Source of the DNA: Deltaproteobacteria bacterium RIFCSPLOWO2_12_FULL_60_19
GTDB lineage: Bacteria; Desulfobacterota; Binatia; UBA9968
Assembly (NCBI GenBank): GCA_001798595.1
Contig: MGSS01000075.1
Coordinates: forward strand, 1-58,299
Length of the DNA: 58,299 nucleotides
Direction of reading: 5' to 3'
Part shown: positions 47,627 through 56,725 of the stretch, one piece after another
Position numbering within the stretch: position 1 is the first letter of the stretch
Layout: every line of letters begins with the position of its first letter
Program-made: the position numbers and the translations under genes
The notes under the pieces: generated by a model
The model's database searches: none
The model's input: only the letters and a program-made list of their open reading frames with translations
What the model was told of the DNA's origin: nothing

Positions 47627-50082
47627 TAATCCTGCCCGCCTTCTTCCCGCCGCTTGCCGTTCGGCTTCTCACTCGCGCTCTTGAGGCGCTCGCTATACTC
47701 CTCCAACTTTTTGTCCACCAGACCGTTCACGGAATCGGGCGGATAGCGGCCCGCTCCGTCCCGCTCGCCCGCGGGAACGCCGGTAAGCACTTCAATACCC
47801 TCGTCAATGGTGCTTACGGCGTAGATATGAAATTTTCCCTGTGCCGCCGCTTCCACGACATCGCGGCGCAGCATGAGATTTCTCAAATTCGCTTTCGGAA
47901 CGAGCACTCCCTGATCTCCGGTAAGCCTCTTGAGCCGGCAAACGTCGAAAAAACCTTCGATCTTGCGATTGACGCCGCCGATCGGCTGGATCTCCCCGTT
48001 CTGATTCACCGAGCCGGTTACGGCGATATTCTGTTTGAGTGGAAGGCCGGTCAGGCTCGACAATATCGCGTAAAGCTCGGTCGAAGAGGCGCTGTCGCCG
48101 TCCACCCCCTCGTAGGACTGCTCGAAGCAGAGGCTTGCGGAGAGGGAAAGCGGCCGCTGCTGCGCGTGTTTCGCGCCAAGATAGCCGCTCAGGATCAACA
48201 CTCCCTTGTCGTGGGTTTTGCCGCTGAGCTTGGCTTCCCGCTCGATGTTGACGATGCCGTCTCTTCCGAGGAAGGTCCTGGCGGTGATACGCGAGGGTTT
48301 GCCGAAGCTGAAATCGCCTAACTGGTAAATTGCCAGCCCGTTCACCTGTCCCACCGCGGCGCCGGTGACATCGACGAGCAAGGTTCCCTGCGCGATCATT
48401 TCCCGGATTCGCTCTTCGATCAGGTTGAGCCGGAACGATTTTTCGTCGATCGCTTTTTCGACATGCTTGCCGCTAACCAACTCGCTGCCGTTTTTCTGCG
48501 CCCAGTAGTTGGACTCGACCAGCAGATCGACGATGTCGCTAAAGCGCGTGGAGAGTTTCTCCTGGTCCTCGACCAGTCTCGCGCTGTGCTCGATGACCCT
48601 CGCGACGCCGCTCGAATCGAAATGGCGCAGCCCCTCGCGCTCGCACGAGGCGCTGATGAAGCAGGCGTAGGCTGTGATGTTTTCCTTGGCGAGATCGATC
48701 TCGAAGTTGAAATCGGCCTTCACCTTGAAGGTCTCGCGGAAATCCGGGTCCATCGTCGACAGGGCGTGGTAGAGCATGGGATCGCCGATCATGATGATCT
48801 TCGCGTCGGCGGGGATCGGCTCGGGCCGGAGTCCCTGCGGAGCGAGCCAACCAAAAAAGGTCGCCGGCTCCTCGATCCTGAGATCGCGATTTTTGATCAC
48901 CCGCTTCAGCGCTTCCCAGACGCCCGGATTGGCCAGCACGTCGCGATCGTAGAGGACCAAGTAGCCGCCGTTGGCCCGGCTGATCGAGCCGGCCTTGATC
49001 ATGGTAAAGTCCGTGACGAATCCTCCCATCATCGGCCGCTTCTCGACCACGCCGAAGAGGTTGTGATAGGTGGGGTTGGTCTCGATCACGATGGGAGGCA
49101 CTTCCGTGTCGCTGTTGTCCACGAAGACGTTGACCCGGTAGGGGAGAAAGGGATCCGTGGGCGGCTCGATGGGCCCCAGGGCGGCGAACGGCAAGACCGG
49201 CGGCGGGATCTCTGTGCCCTTAAAGCGGCTGAGGTTTTTTAGAATGTGGCCGCGCAGGGCCTCCAGGTACGTCAGGACTTTGGGGTAGGCGCGATATTTT
49301 TCCGTCAGCTCGCCGAACGGGATGCGCACCAGGTACTCTCCCGCCTTTTGTTCGAGGCTGTCGAGCTGTTCGTTGATCTCGCGCTCGATCCTTTTTCCTT
49401 GGCGCAGCGCCTCGTCGACTTTGTCTTCGATCTGCCGGCGGCTCTCCTCCAGCCTCCCTTTCTCTTGCGGGTCGAGGGTAAGATACTCCTCCTCTTGCAT
49501 GGGTTTGCCGAGTTTGAGGGGGATGAGCGCCATGCCGGAAGGAGAGAGTTTCAGCGCGAAGCCGCCGTGCCTGGCCTCTTCGATCAGCCCTTCCATGATC
49601 TGCTGCTGTTGCCGTTGCATCTGCTCGATCAGGGATTGGCGCTGGCGGCCGAACTCATCGCTCTCGAAGGTTTTTTTTGCCTCCCGTTGGAGGTTTTGGA
49701 TCAACGCCTCCATGTCCCGCCTGAGCACCTTGCCCCAACCCCGGCGGATATTGATCGCTTGTGGCCGGTCCGGATCGATGAAATTGTAGATGTAGCACCA
49801 ATCCTCGGGAAACGGCGGATCACCTTCCACGGCGCTTTTTTGCGCGGTGAGTTTTTTAAGGAATGCTTTGATAATGCTGGTTTTTCCGGTGCCGGTGAGG
49901 CCGGTGACGAAGATATTAAAGCCGGGCTTGTTGACTCCGAGGCCGAACTCGATCGCGCGGATCGCCCGCTCCTGGCCGATAAAATCCTCAAGCGGCGTCA
50001 TGTCGGCGGTGCAGGAGAAGGGAAGCAGGGCCGGATCGCAACGCCATGCGAGCCTTGCGGCGGGTATCTCGTGAGGATTCAT
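47626..50082 (-). CDS. Lon-like ATP-dependent protease (AAA_32/Lon_C family)
   Basis: An 818-residue protease. Walker A is GLTGTGKTSI (about residues 60-68). A long coiled-coil insertion (QREAKKTFESDEFGRQRQSL and RRQIEDKVDEALRQGKRI) lies between 130 and 270. The S16 protease domain shows GVDGDSASSTELYAILSSLTGLP with the catalytic Ser and PIGGVNRKIEGFF with the catalytic Lys. This is the LonC/ComM-like family lacking the classical Lon N-domain. It likely degrades specific or damaged proteins in the cytosol. It is first in the operon with SDR, hydratase and dehydrogenases. Confidence 0.92.
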   Translation of the reverse strand: MNPHEIPAARLAWRCDPALLPFSCTADMTPLEDFIGQERAIRAIEFGLGVNKPGFNIFVTGLTGTGKTSIIKAFLKKLTAQKSAVEGDPPFPEDWCYIYNFIDPDRPQAINIRRGWGKVLRRDMEALIQNLQREAKKTFESDEFGRQRQSLIEQMQRQQQQIMEGLIEEARHGGFALKLSPSGMALIPLKLGKPMQEEEYLTLDPQEKGRLEESRRQIEDKVDEALRQGKRIEREINEQLDSLEQKAGEYLVRIPFGELTEKYRAYPKVLTYLEALRGHILKNLSRFKGTEIPPPVLPFAALGPIEPPTDPFLPYRVNVFVDNSDTEVPPIVIETNPTYHNLFGVVEKRPMMGGFVTDFTMIKAGSISRANGGYLVLYDRDVLANPGVWEALKRVIKNRDLRIEEPATFFGWLAPQGLRPEPIPADAKIIMIGDPMLYHALSTMDPDFRETFKVKADFNFEIDLAKENITAYACFISASCEREGLRHFDSSGVARVIEHSARLVEDQEKLSTRFSDIVDLLVESNYWAQKNGSELVSGKHVEKAIDEKSFRLNLIEERIREMIAQGTLLVDVTGAAVGQVNGLAIYQLGDFSFGKPSRITARTFLGRDGIVNIEREAKLSGKTHDKGVLILSGYLGAKHAQQRPLSLSASLCFEQSYEGVDGDSASSTELYAILSSLTGLPLKQNIAVTGSVNQNGEIQPIGGVNRKIEGFFDVCRLKRLTGDQGVLVPKANLRNLMLRRDVVEAAAQGKFHIYAVSTIDEGIEVLTGVPAGERDGAGRYPPDSVNGLVDKKLEEYSERLKSASEKPNGKRREEGGQD

Positions 50083-50187
50083 GCGTGTTCCTTGCCGGGT
50101 TACTGGGGCAAAGCATAGGGCCTATGCAACGCTAGGTCAACCGCCACCGTATTGCTACCCCGAACAACACGCTCTATAATCCAACCC

Positions 50188-51573
50188 ATGCTTCGCCGTG
50201 CTCAGCTTCTTCTGCTCATGTTCCTGGTTGCCGGATGCGGCTCGTACTTCAGGCCCAAAAATCCCGATGCGCCGCGGATCCAGGAAGATGAAGAAGTTCG
50301 GATGGGCCGCCAGTTTCGCCGGGAAATCAAGCAGCATCTCAAGCTGCTGAACCAGCCGGAGGTGGAGCGGTACGTCGATCAAGTGGGGCGCCGTGTGCTG
50401 TCGGCGATGGGGTCGCTGCCGTTTGACTACCGCTTCTTCGTCGTGGAGGAAAATCAACTGAATGCCTTCGCGGTGCCGGGCGGCTCGGTCTATTTGTATA
50501 CCGGCCTGATCGACAGGGCGAAAAGCACCGGCGAACTTGCGGGAGTCATGGGCCACGAAATCATTCACATCAAGGACAAGCACATGGCGCGCCTTTCCGG
50601 ACCAGATCCGCTGAGCCTTTTGGCCCTGGTGGCGATGATTCTTGCCCGAGGAGGCGCCGGCGCGCAGGCGGCGGGCGCGATCGCGCAAGGAATTTCGGCG
50701 ACGCGCCAGTTTGCTTACACGCGGCAGTTGGAATTAGAGGCCGATACGCTCGGCGTGCGATACATGGCGCAGGCGGGCTACGATCCGGCGGCCGCAGTGA
50801 GCTTCCTCAAGACGATGGATCAGGAAAGGTTCCTGAATCCCATTCAAGTGCCTGCCTACCTTCTGACGCACCCTTTGACTCCGGAGCGCGTGGCCAATAT
50901 GGAGCGGGTCGTGCGCTCCCTGAATGTCGATCGGCCTAGAGTAGACGGAGCTGATCCGCTCAAGAGGATTCAGGTGCTTATCCACCTGGAGCGAAACGAG
51001 GGGGAGGCGGTAATCGCCGAATATGGGAAGATGGTCAAACAGTCTCCCGAAAACGCCGAGGCGCGCCACCTTCTGGCGATCGCTCAACAACATGGGGGCC
51101 GGACGGCGCCGGCGCGTGAAAACTACGAAAAAGCAAGGGCGCTCGACCCGAAAAGGCCGGGGCTGGATCGCGACCTGGGAAGACTGTACACCCAGAGCGG
51201 GGAGTTTAACCTTGCTCACCAGGTCTTGGAGCGCGCCATGCGGGCCGAGCCCAGGGAACCTCTTACCTTTCTCTATTTGGGAGAGCTCTACGAGAAGGAA
51301 GCAAACCTGCGCGAGGCGGCAAGCGCCTACCTGGGCGCGCTCAATCTTGCGCCGCTGTGGCCGCTGCCGCCCTATCGCGTTGGAGTCGCTTACGGCAAGA
51401 TGGGCCGGCTCGGCGACGCCCATTACTACCTCGGCCGTTCCAACTTTCTTCAGGACGAAGATGAGCGAGCGATCGCCGACTTTGAGCGATCTATCAAAGC
51501 GTTCGGCCCGAACTCCCCGCGAACGCAGTTGGTCAGGGAAGAGCTGGAGATGCTGAAGGCCAGAAGGAGATAG
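50188..51573 (+). CDS. M48 family metalloprotease lipoprotein with TPR repeats (BepA-like)
   Basis: A 461-residue lipoprotein with signal MLRRAQLLLLMFLVAGC (lipobox LVAGC). The M48 domain shows ENQLNAFAVPGGSVYLYTGL, MGHEIIHIKDKH with the Zn-binding HEIIH, and LELEADTLGVRYM with the third ligand Glu. Residues about 280-455 are TPR-like repeats (RHLLAIAQQHG, LYTQSGEFNLAHQVLERAMR, LYEKEANLREAASAYLGAL). BepA-type proteases check assembly of outer-membrane proteins, consistent with a Gram-negative-type envelope. It is transcribed divergently from the Lon-like gene. Confidence 0.93.
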   Translation: MLRRAQLLLLMFLVAGCGSYFRPKNPDAPRIQEDEEVRMGRQFRREIKQHLKLLNQPEVERYVDQVGRRVLSAMGSLPFDYRFFVVEENQLNAFAVPGGSVYLYTGLIDRAKSTGELAGVMGHEIIHIKDKHMARLSGPDPLSLLALVAMILARGGAGAQAAGAIAQGISATRQFAYTRQLELEADTLGVRYMAQAGYDPAAAVSFLKTMDQERFLNPIQVPAYLLTHPLTPERVANMERVVRSLNVDRPRVDGADPLKRIQVLIHLERNEGEAVIAEYGKMVKQSPENAEARHLLAIAQQHGGRTAPARENYEKARALDPKRPGLDRDLGRLYTQSGEFNLAHQVLERAMRAEPREPLTFLYLGELYEKEANLREAASAYLGALNLAPLWPLPPYRVGVAYGKMGRLGDAHYYLGRSNFLQDEDERAIADFERSIKAFGPNSPRTQLVREELEMLKARRR

Positions 51574-51575
51574 AG

Positions 51576-51950
51576 TTAGTCCGCGGCGACTTGAGGGGAA
51601 AAAGTGTAGACCTTGCCTCTCACCGGCCTGGCAAGCTTTTGCTCCCGCTTCAACAAAAATTCCCGCATGTAGTCCGGATCGAATCCCAACAAACCGCAAA
51701 TATTATTGAAGGAAAAAAGCCAACCCGTGCCTTGGTCCTCGATCCACTCCAGGGCGTTTTGATAAAGCTCTCTGCCAGCGCTGCTTCTGGCGTTCCGATA
51801 CTTCTCCAGGCACTCCACGGCGTCCTTCATGATGGCGATCATCAGCCGCTTCTCCCCTTCGAGCTGGCGAGAGAGGCCGCGATTGCCCCAGAATTGGGAC
51901 GGGAAACAGGTATCCGGCTCCAGGATTCGCGCTAAGAAATCGTCGTACAT
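51576..51950 (-). CDS. hypothetical protein
   Basis: A 124-residue hydrophilic protein. The segment LYQNALEWIEDQGTGWLFSFNNICGLLGFDPDYMREFLLKRE is a motif I associate with small hypothetical proteins in Deltaproteobacteria-like genomes (conserved W-I, SFxxIC, LGxDPxYxRxxL). There is no signal or membrane segment. The function is unknown; a nucleic-acid-linked role is possible but unproved. It converges on the M48 gene with only 2 bases between stops. Confidence 0.75.
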   Translation of the reverse strand: MYDDFLARILEPDTCFPSQFWGNRGLSRQLEGEKRLMIAIMKDAVECLEKYRNARSSAGRELYQNALEWIEDQGTGWLFSFNNICGLLGFDPDYMREFLLKREQKLARPVRGKVYTFSPQVAAD

Positions 51951-52091
51951 ATACTGCTACTGCCCTTTTTTGAATGACTGAGAGTCTATTCATATATCAC
52001 GGATTTGGGGCGATTTCAACGCTATTCTGCCCCCGCTGGTCAGAAATGTACAGCTCGTTAAAACCGTCAGTGATTTCAATGGGTTATGAGT

Positions 52092-52799
52092 TTAAAGCCC
52101 ATCCATGAGGCCTGCCAGCCTGGCCTTGGCCACGTAGTGGTCCCAGACCTTTTGGATAACCGACTGTTTTCGCCGCCCTTTGCCTACACGGGCCACCTCG
52201 TCGTCGGTATAAAAACGGACAGGGCCTAGGGTCGAAGCCCAACAGAGCCTTGCCGCGCTTTCCTCCAGATCGATGCAGGCGGCGACGGTCCATTCGATTG
52301 ACTGCCCCGCCACAATCGAGCCGTGACCGCGCAGGATCGCGGCATCGCCGGCCCCCAGCGTTCGAGCGACGGCGTCTCCCTGTTCATTGGTGTGAATCAG
52401 CGCCGGGTCTTGATAGACCGGGATCGCCCCCGGACCGAAAAGGGTGCCGGGATTCGAGGCGGGGATCAACGGCCGGTCCGCCATGCTCAACACGACGACC
52501 ATGCGATTGTGGAGATGGGCAACGCTCTGGACGTCGTTGCGCGCAAGGTAGGTGCGGATGTGCATCGGCAGCTCGGACGGAGGATCCCACTTCCCCTCGA
52601 TCCGCTTGCCCTCCCGGTCCACCGTCACGATATCGTCGGGCGTGACTTCGCAGCGGCTGACCGGATGGCCGTGAATCAGAAAACGGTCCGTGCCGGGAAT
52701 TCTGACGCTGATGTGGCCGCTGTAGTCCACCAGCTCCGCAACGAACAGCATCCGGCAGGCCATCGCCAGCTTTCTTTTCAAATCATCGACTTCGGACAT
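52092..52799 (-). CDS. class II aldolase/adducin family protein
   Basis: A 235-residue protein. ACRMLFVAELVDYSGHISVRIPG, then SVAHLHNRMVVVLSM and AAILRGHGSIVAGQS provide the His metal ligands of class II aldolases (HLH and H in RGHG). Family members are fuculose/rhamnulose-phosphate aldolases, decarboxylases and uncharacterised relatives in aromatic catabolism. ATG 52799 has GAGAGGAGAG upstream; further in-frame upstream codons overlap the divergent pepF start. Its true substrate is unknown. Confidence 0.88.
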   Translation of the reverse strand: MSEVDDLKRKLAMACRMLFVAELVDYSGHISVRIPGTDRFLIHGHPVSRCEVTPDDIVTVDREGKRIEGKWDPPSELPMHIRTYLARNDVQSVAHLHNRMVVVLSMADRPLIPASNPGTLFGPGAIPVYQDPALIHTNEQGDAVARTLGAGDAAILRGHGSIVAGQSIEWTVAACIDLEESAARLCWASTLGPVRFYTDDEVARVGKGRRKQSVIQKVWDHYVAKARLAGLMDGL

Positions 52800-52956
52800 G
52801 GTGTCTCTCCTCTCGCTTGTGGGGCTTCTATTGAAGTGCTTCGTAAGCGCGCAATTTTTACTATCACAGACTTCCTCGATTTTATAGGTGAGCGGCAGCC
52901 CGCTTGCTCCCCCGGGCGATAAATGATTATTTGGCTCACTGCCCCAAGGAGTTTCT

Positions 52957-54765
52957 ATGGCCGGCAATAGCGCTGAAGGTGTTCAGTGGGACTTGAGCGA
53001 TCTCTTTTCCGCGCACGATGACCCGCGGATCGAAGCCGCGCTGAACGATTGTCGCGCTCGGGCGGAGAAATTCGCCGCGCGCTTTCGCGGGGAAATACTA
53101 CTGCCGGCAGGGCCCGATCCTCAGGCGCTTCTCGCCGCCCTTCCAGAGCTGGAAGAGATTTACGACACGATCAGCCGAGTGAGCAGCTACGCGAGCCTGC
53201 TTTATTCGGCGGATACTCTCAAGCCGGAGTATCAGGATCTGGAACAGCGCGTCGAGCAGAGAACGACAGAGATCCACAACCTGCTGCTGTTCTTCGAACT
53301 TGAGTGGCTGGCGCTCGAAAGCGAAGCGGCGGAGCGCCTCATTGCCCATCCCGCGTTAAGACACTACGGCCACTATCTCCGGCAACTACGCCGCTACCGC
53401 CCCCATCGCCTCTCTGAGTCGGAAGAGAGGATCGTCAACGAAAAGGACAACACGGGAAAGAACGCCTTCGCCCGGCTCTTTTCCGAGATTACCTCCGGCC
53501 TCGCGTTTCCGTTCGAGCAGGAGGGGAAAGTGGAAGAGTTGGGGCTGAGCGAGCTGCTCGCGCTGCTCCATCGGCCCGACCGCGAGCTGAGAAAGCGAGC
53601 GTGGGAGACGATCTTCCGCGGCCTCTCGCAACACGGCCAGGTGCTGACTTTCGTCTATGACACGCTGATTCAGGATCACCTGACGATGGATCGCCTCAGA
53701 CACTATTCCGGCCCGATGATCGAGCGCCACCTCGCCAACGAAATCGACGCCGAAGCCGTGGATCAAATGATGAAGGTCACGGAGGAGAACTACGGGATCG
53801 CGCACGACTATTTCAAACTGAAGGCGAGACTGCTCGGTCTGCCGCAAATCTCGCTCTACGACCAGTACGCGCCCGTGGGAAGACAGCTGCCGCCGTTTAC
53901 GTTTGCCGAGACGGAACGCGTGGTTCTGGAAGCTTTCGAGGCTTTCGCGCCGGTTTTTCGCACCATCGCCGCCGAGTTTTTCGCTAAACGCTGGATCGAC
54001 GCGGAGATCCGCAAGGGAAAACGGGGCGGCGCCTTCTGCGCCTCTCCGTCGCCCCGGCTCCATCCCTACATCCTCTGCAACTACACCGACAACTTGCGGG
54101 ATGCCATGACCGTAGCCCACGAATTGGGGCACGGATTGCACGGCTCGCTCAGCCGCAAGCAGAGCTTTTTGAATTACGACACGCCGCTCACGACCGCGGA
54201 GACGGCGTCGATCTTCGGCGAGATGCTGGTCTTCGATTATCTTGTCGGGCGCCAAACCGACGCTCAGGTCCAGATCGCGCTCATCGCCGGAAAAATCGAA
54301 GACGCCTTCGCCACGGTCTATCGCCAGAACGTGCTCACGCGCTTCGAGCAGTTGGTTTTCGCGGCGAGGCGGGAGAAACGACTTACGCCGGAGATGGTGG
54401 GAAGCTCGTGGATGGAAGCGAACGGAAAATACTACGGCGACGCGGTTGAGATGCCCGAGCCTTACCACTGGGGCTGGTCCTATATTCCCCACTTCATCCA
54501 TAGTCGCTTTTATTGCTACAGCTACGTTTTCGGCCAGCTTCTGGTGTTGTCGCTCTATCGGATGTACCGGGAGCAGGGAAAAAGTTTTGTCCCCAAGTAT
54601 CTCGCTCTGCTCGAGGCCGGCGGCTCGGACACTCCTGAGGCTCTGCTCAAGCCCCTAGGCGTGAACGTTCGCGATCCAAAGTTCTGGCAAAAAGGATTCG
54701 ACGAGGTCTGCGGTTTGATCGACAGGCTTGAAAAATTGGTCAAACAAATGCCACCTGAGGGCTGA
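52957..54765 (+). CDS. pepF: oligoendopeptidase F-type M3 metallopeptidase
   Basis: A 602-residue cytosolic peptidase. The Zn site is AHELGHGLHG (H-E-x-x-H near residue 388), and the remaining Glu ligand follows about 28 residues later (ETASIFGEMLVFDYL). The PepF_M3 arrangement fills the length: N-terminal helical domain with EEIYDTISRVSSYASLLYSAD, then the catalytic domain ending with HWGWSYIPHFIHSRFYCYSYVFG. It digests short peptides. It is divergent from the aldolase gene and followed by a 180-base gap. Confidence 0.95.
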   Translation: MAGNSAEGVQWDLSDLFSAHDDPRIEAALNDCRARAEKFAARFRGEILLPAGPDPQALLAALPELEEIYDTISRVSSYASLLYSADTLKPEYQDLEQRVEQRTTEIHNLLLFFELEWLALESEAAERLIAHPALRHYGHYLRQLRRYRPHRLSESEERIVNEKDNTGKNAFARLFSEITSGLAFPFEQEGKVEELGLSELLALLHRPDRELRKRAWETIFRGLSQHGQVLTFVYDTLIQDHLTMDRLRHYSGPMIERHLANEIDAEAVDQMMKVTEENYGIAHDYFKLKARLLGLPQISLYDQYAPVGRQLPPFTFAETERVVLEAFEAFAPVFRTIAAEFFAKRWIDAEIRKGKRGGAFCASPSPRLHPYILCNYTDNLRDAMTVAHELGHGLHGSLSRKQSFLNYDTPLTTAETASIFGEMLVFDYLVGRQTDAQVQIALIAGKIEDAFATVYRQNVLTRFEQLVFAARREKRLTPEMVGSSWMEANGKYYGDAVEMPEPYHWGWSYIPHFIHSRFYCYSYVFGQLLVLSLYRMYREQGKSFVPKYLALLEAGGSDTPEALLKPLGVNVRDPKFWQKGFDEVCGLIDRLEKLVKQMPPEG

Positions 54766-54801
54766 GAAAATGTCGAGGTTCGCCCGGAAGGTTCCCGAAA
54801 A

Positions 54802-54831
54802 TTGACAGAAGAGTGCCTCATCGGGTACGCT
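54802..54831 (+). promoter_or_regulatory. possible promoter before the DHH/CPBP fusion gene
   Basis: TTGACA at 54802-54807 followed at 18 bases by TACGCT (54826-54831). The -10 is a weak match, so this is tentative; it lies about 120 bases upstream of the start. Confidence 0.3.
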
Positions 54832-54947
54832 CCAACTAAACAAGGGATTTTCTATGATGTAGAGTTGAGGGTGGAGGCGAAAGTCGCGCCCATACAAAAC
54901 AGGCCTGGCTATTCCTAGCGGGCGGAAGGGTCGTTGCAATCCTAATT

Positions 54948-56723
54948 ATGCGGTTCCTCCAGAGTCACAACCAGTGGATGAGGGTGACGAGGGAGAACTC
55001 GGAGGGAGAGTTCCCTGTCGAGTTGCCGGATCGCTACTTGATCCGGAGGAGAGGGGAAGTCCAGGAACTGATCTGCAGTGAGTCGCCCACCATCACCGTG
55101 CGGATCGAGCGTGGCACGACAGTACCCGCCGGCGCTGTTCGTAAAGCGTCGCCGGGCAGCATCTATCTCGACGGCGCAGCCGAAGGGGGACCGTTCCTCG
55201 ACGTCGAAAAGGCAGTTTTCAACCTGGATCACCACGAAGGCTGTGTACGCTCTTTTACTCTCGCCACCTGCGAGCAGGCCATGGTGGTGGTCCGTAAGGG
55301 CCTGGATCTCCAGAAGAGAGATTGGACGATCTACGCCAACGATCCCGATCTCGATACCGTTCTTGCTGTCTGGGTGCTCCTCAATCATGTGCGCTTGAAC
55401 GAGGTCGACCCTGAAATCCGTAGCAGAGTCATGCCGCTCGTGCGCCTTCAGGGCGTTATCGATGCACACGGACTGGAGATGCAGGAGCTTTGCGGGTTGC
55501 CTCCCGAGCTGCAAGAAGCGCTCTTCGCGGCGCTAGAGCGGCTGCGGAGCAAGGAAGTCGCCCTGAAGAAGGGCGGGAAATGGCAGGAGATCGACTTCCT
55601 CCAATACACCGCCGATCTCTTGCGGACTATCGATGCGATCGTCTATTCCTCGCGTCACTTCGAAGGGGTCGTCGACATCGAGGAACTGTCCCGCGCCGAC
55701 CTCGGAGAGGACCGGCTGGCAATAGTCTGCCGGGGCGAGGGTGGGATCTACGAAGTGGAAGCATATCTCCGTCGGCTGCACGGCAAGCGCCTCGCCGCCA
55801 TCATCCTGCAACAGGATCCCGGCACCTATACCGTGCGCCAAGTCGATGCGTTCCTTCCGGCCACGCTCGACAGCGCTTATGAATGGCTCAACCTGATCGA
55901 TCCGGCAGCGGGGAGCCGCCACTCCGGTAATCGCTGGGGCGGCTCGGGGGAGATCGGAGGCTCGCCGCGGGCGACGGGGACGGCACTGACACCACAGCAA
56001 ATCGCCGATACCCTTGCCCGGGCGTATCGTAGGCCAACCGCGCTTCAGCGCCTGGCTGCCGTTGGTCTTGGGCTGTTGGGAAGCTGTGGGGTCATAATCG
56101 TAGCGATGGTGCTCACGTACTTCGTGGGCTGGCATCGCGATCCGCTCGGGTCGATCGAAAGCTACTTCAAGAATCATGCGGGGAGTTATGCGAGCGCGCT
56201 CATCTTATTCACGGCGGTGCTTGGCCTTGCTGTCCTCAGGCGTCGGCCAAAACTTTTCGGGCTGTGTGTTCCGGCTGGATTCGATTGGCTGTTTCTGTTT
56301 CCCGGAGCGGTGCTCGGAGGGCTGGGCGGAGGCGCCTGGATCTTTGCGGCCCCAATCATTAGCTCTCAGGTCTCCCTCAAGCATCGGTGGAGCGAGCTCG
56401 CCATCGCGATCGGCTTTCCGATTGCGGCCGAAGTGCTGTTTCGCGGGTTGGTGCACGGCACGCTCGCCCAGCGCTTCCCGATCCAGCACCCCGAGGGCCG
56501 CTGGTTTCTCTCCTGGCCGGTGATCATCTCAAGTTTGCTTTATGCGTCGTGGTCTCTGGTGCCCTTTCTTCCCTTTTCGTCCCCTGTTGTAAGCCTGACC
56601 TTTGCGGCAGCTCTTTTATTTGGAATCAGCTCCGGCATGGCTCGTGAGCGTTCGGAGAGCCTGTTGCCGTGCCTGATTCTGCACTGGTCCTGCCTGGCGA
56701 TAGTCGCGATCGCATCGTCCTGA
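54948..56723 (+). CDS. fusion of DHH-like phosphoesterase domain and CPBP membrane protease-like domain
   Basis: A 591-residue protein. Residues about 60-320 look like a DHH-type hydrolase: KAVFNLDHHEGCVRSFTLATC near residue 92-110, YANDPDLDTVLAVWVLLNH around 129-147, and later IAIVCRGEGG-like strands. Residues about 370-590 are a 6-7-helix membrane domain like CPBP (CAAX/bacteriocin-processing) proteases: AAEVLFRGLVHGTL in place of EExxxR, SSLLYASWSL and LILHWSC at the later sites. The first Glu and one His/Asn are altered, so protease activity is uncertain. Hydrophilic loop at 325-350. The gene precedes a secreted hydrolase by 2 bases. Confidence 0.75.
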   Translation: MRFLQSHNQWMRVTRENSEGEFPVELPDRYLIRRRGEVQELICSESPTITVRIERGTTVPAGAVRKASPGSIYLDGAAEGGPFLDVEKAVFNLDHHEGCVRSFTLATCEQAMVVVRKGLDLQKRDWTIYANDPDLDTVLAVWVLLNHVRLNEVDPEIRSRVMPLVRLQGVIDAHGLEMQELCGLPPELQEALFAALERLRSKEVALKKGGKWQEIDFLQYTADLLRTIDAIVYSSRHFEGVVDIEELSRADLGEDRLAIVCRGEGGIYEVEAYLRRLHGKRLAAIILQQDPGTYTVRQVDAFLPATLDSAYEWLNLIDPAAGSRHSGNRWGGSGEIGGSPRATGTALTPQQIADTLARAYRRPTALQRLAAVGLGLLGSCGVIIVAMVLTYFVGWHRDPLGSIESYFKNHAGSYASALILFTAVLGLAVLRRRPKLFGLCVPAGFDWLFLFPGAVLGGLGGGAWIFAAPIISSQVSLKHRWSELAIAIGFPIAAEVLFRGLVHGTLAQRFPIQHPEGRWFLSWPVIISSLLYASWSLVPFLPFSSPVVSLTFAAALLFGISSGMARERSESLLPCLILHWSCLAIVAIASS

Positions 56724-56725
56724 AG

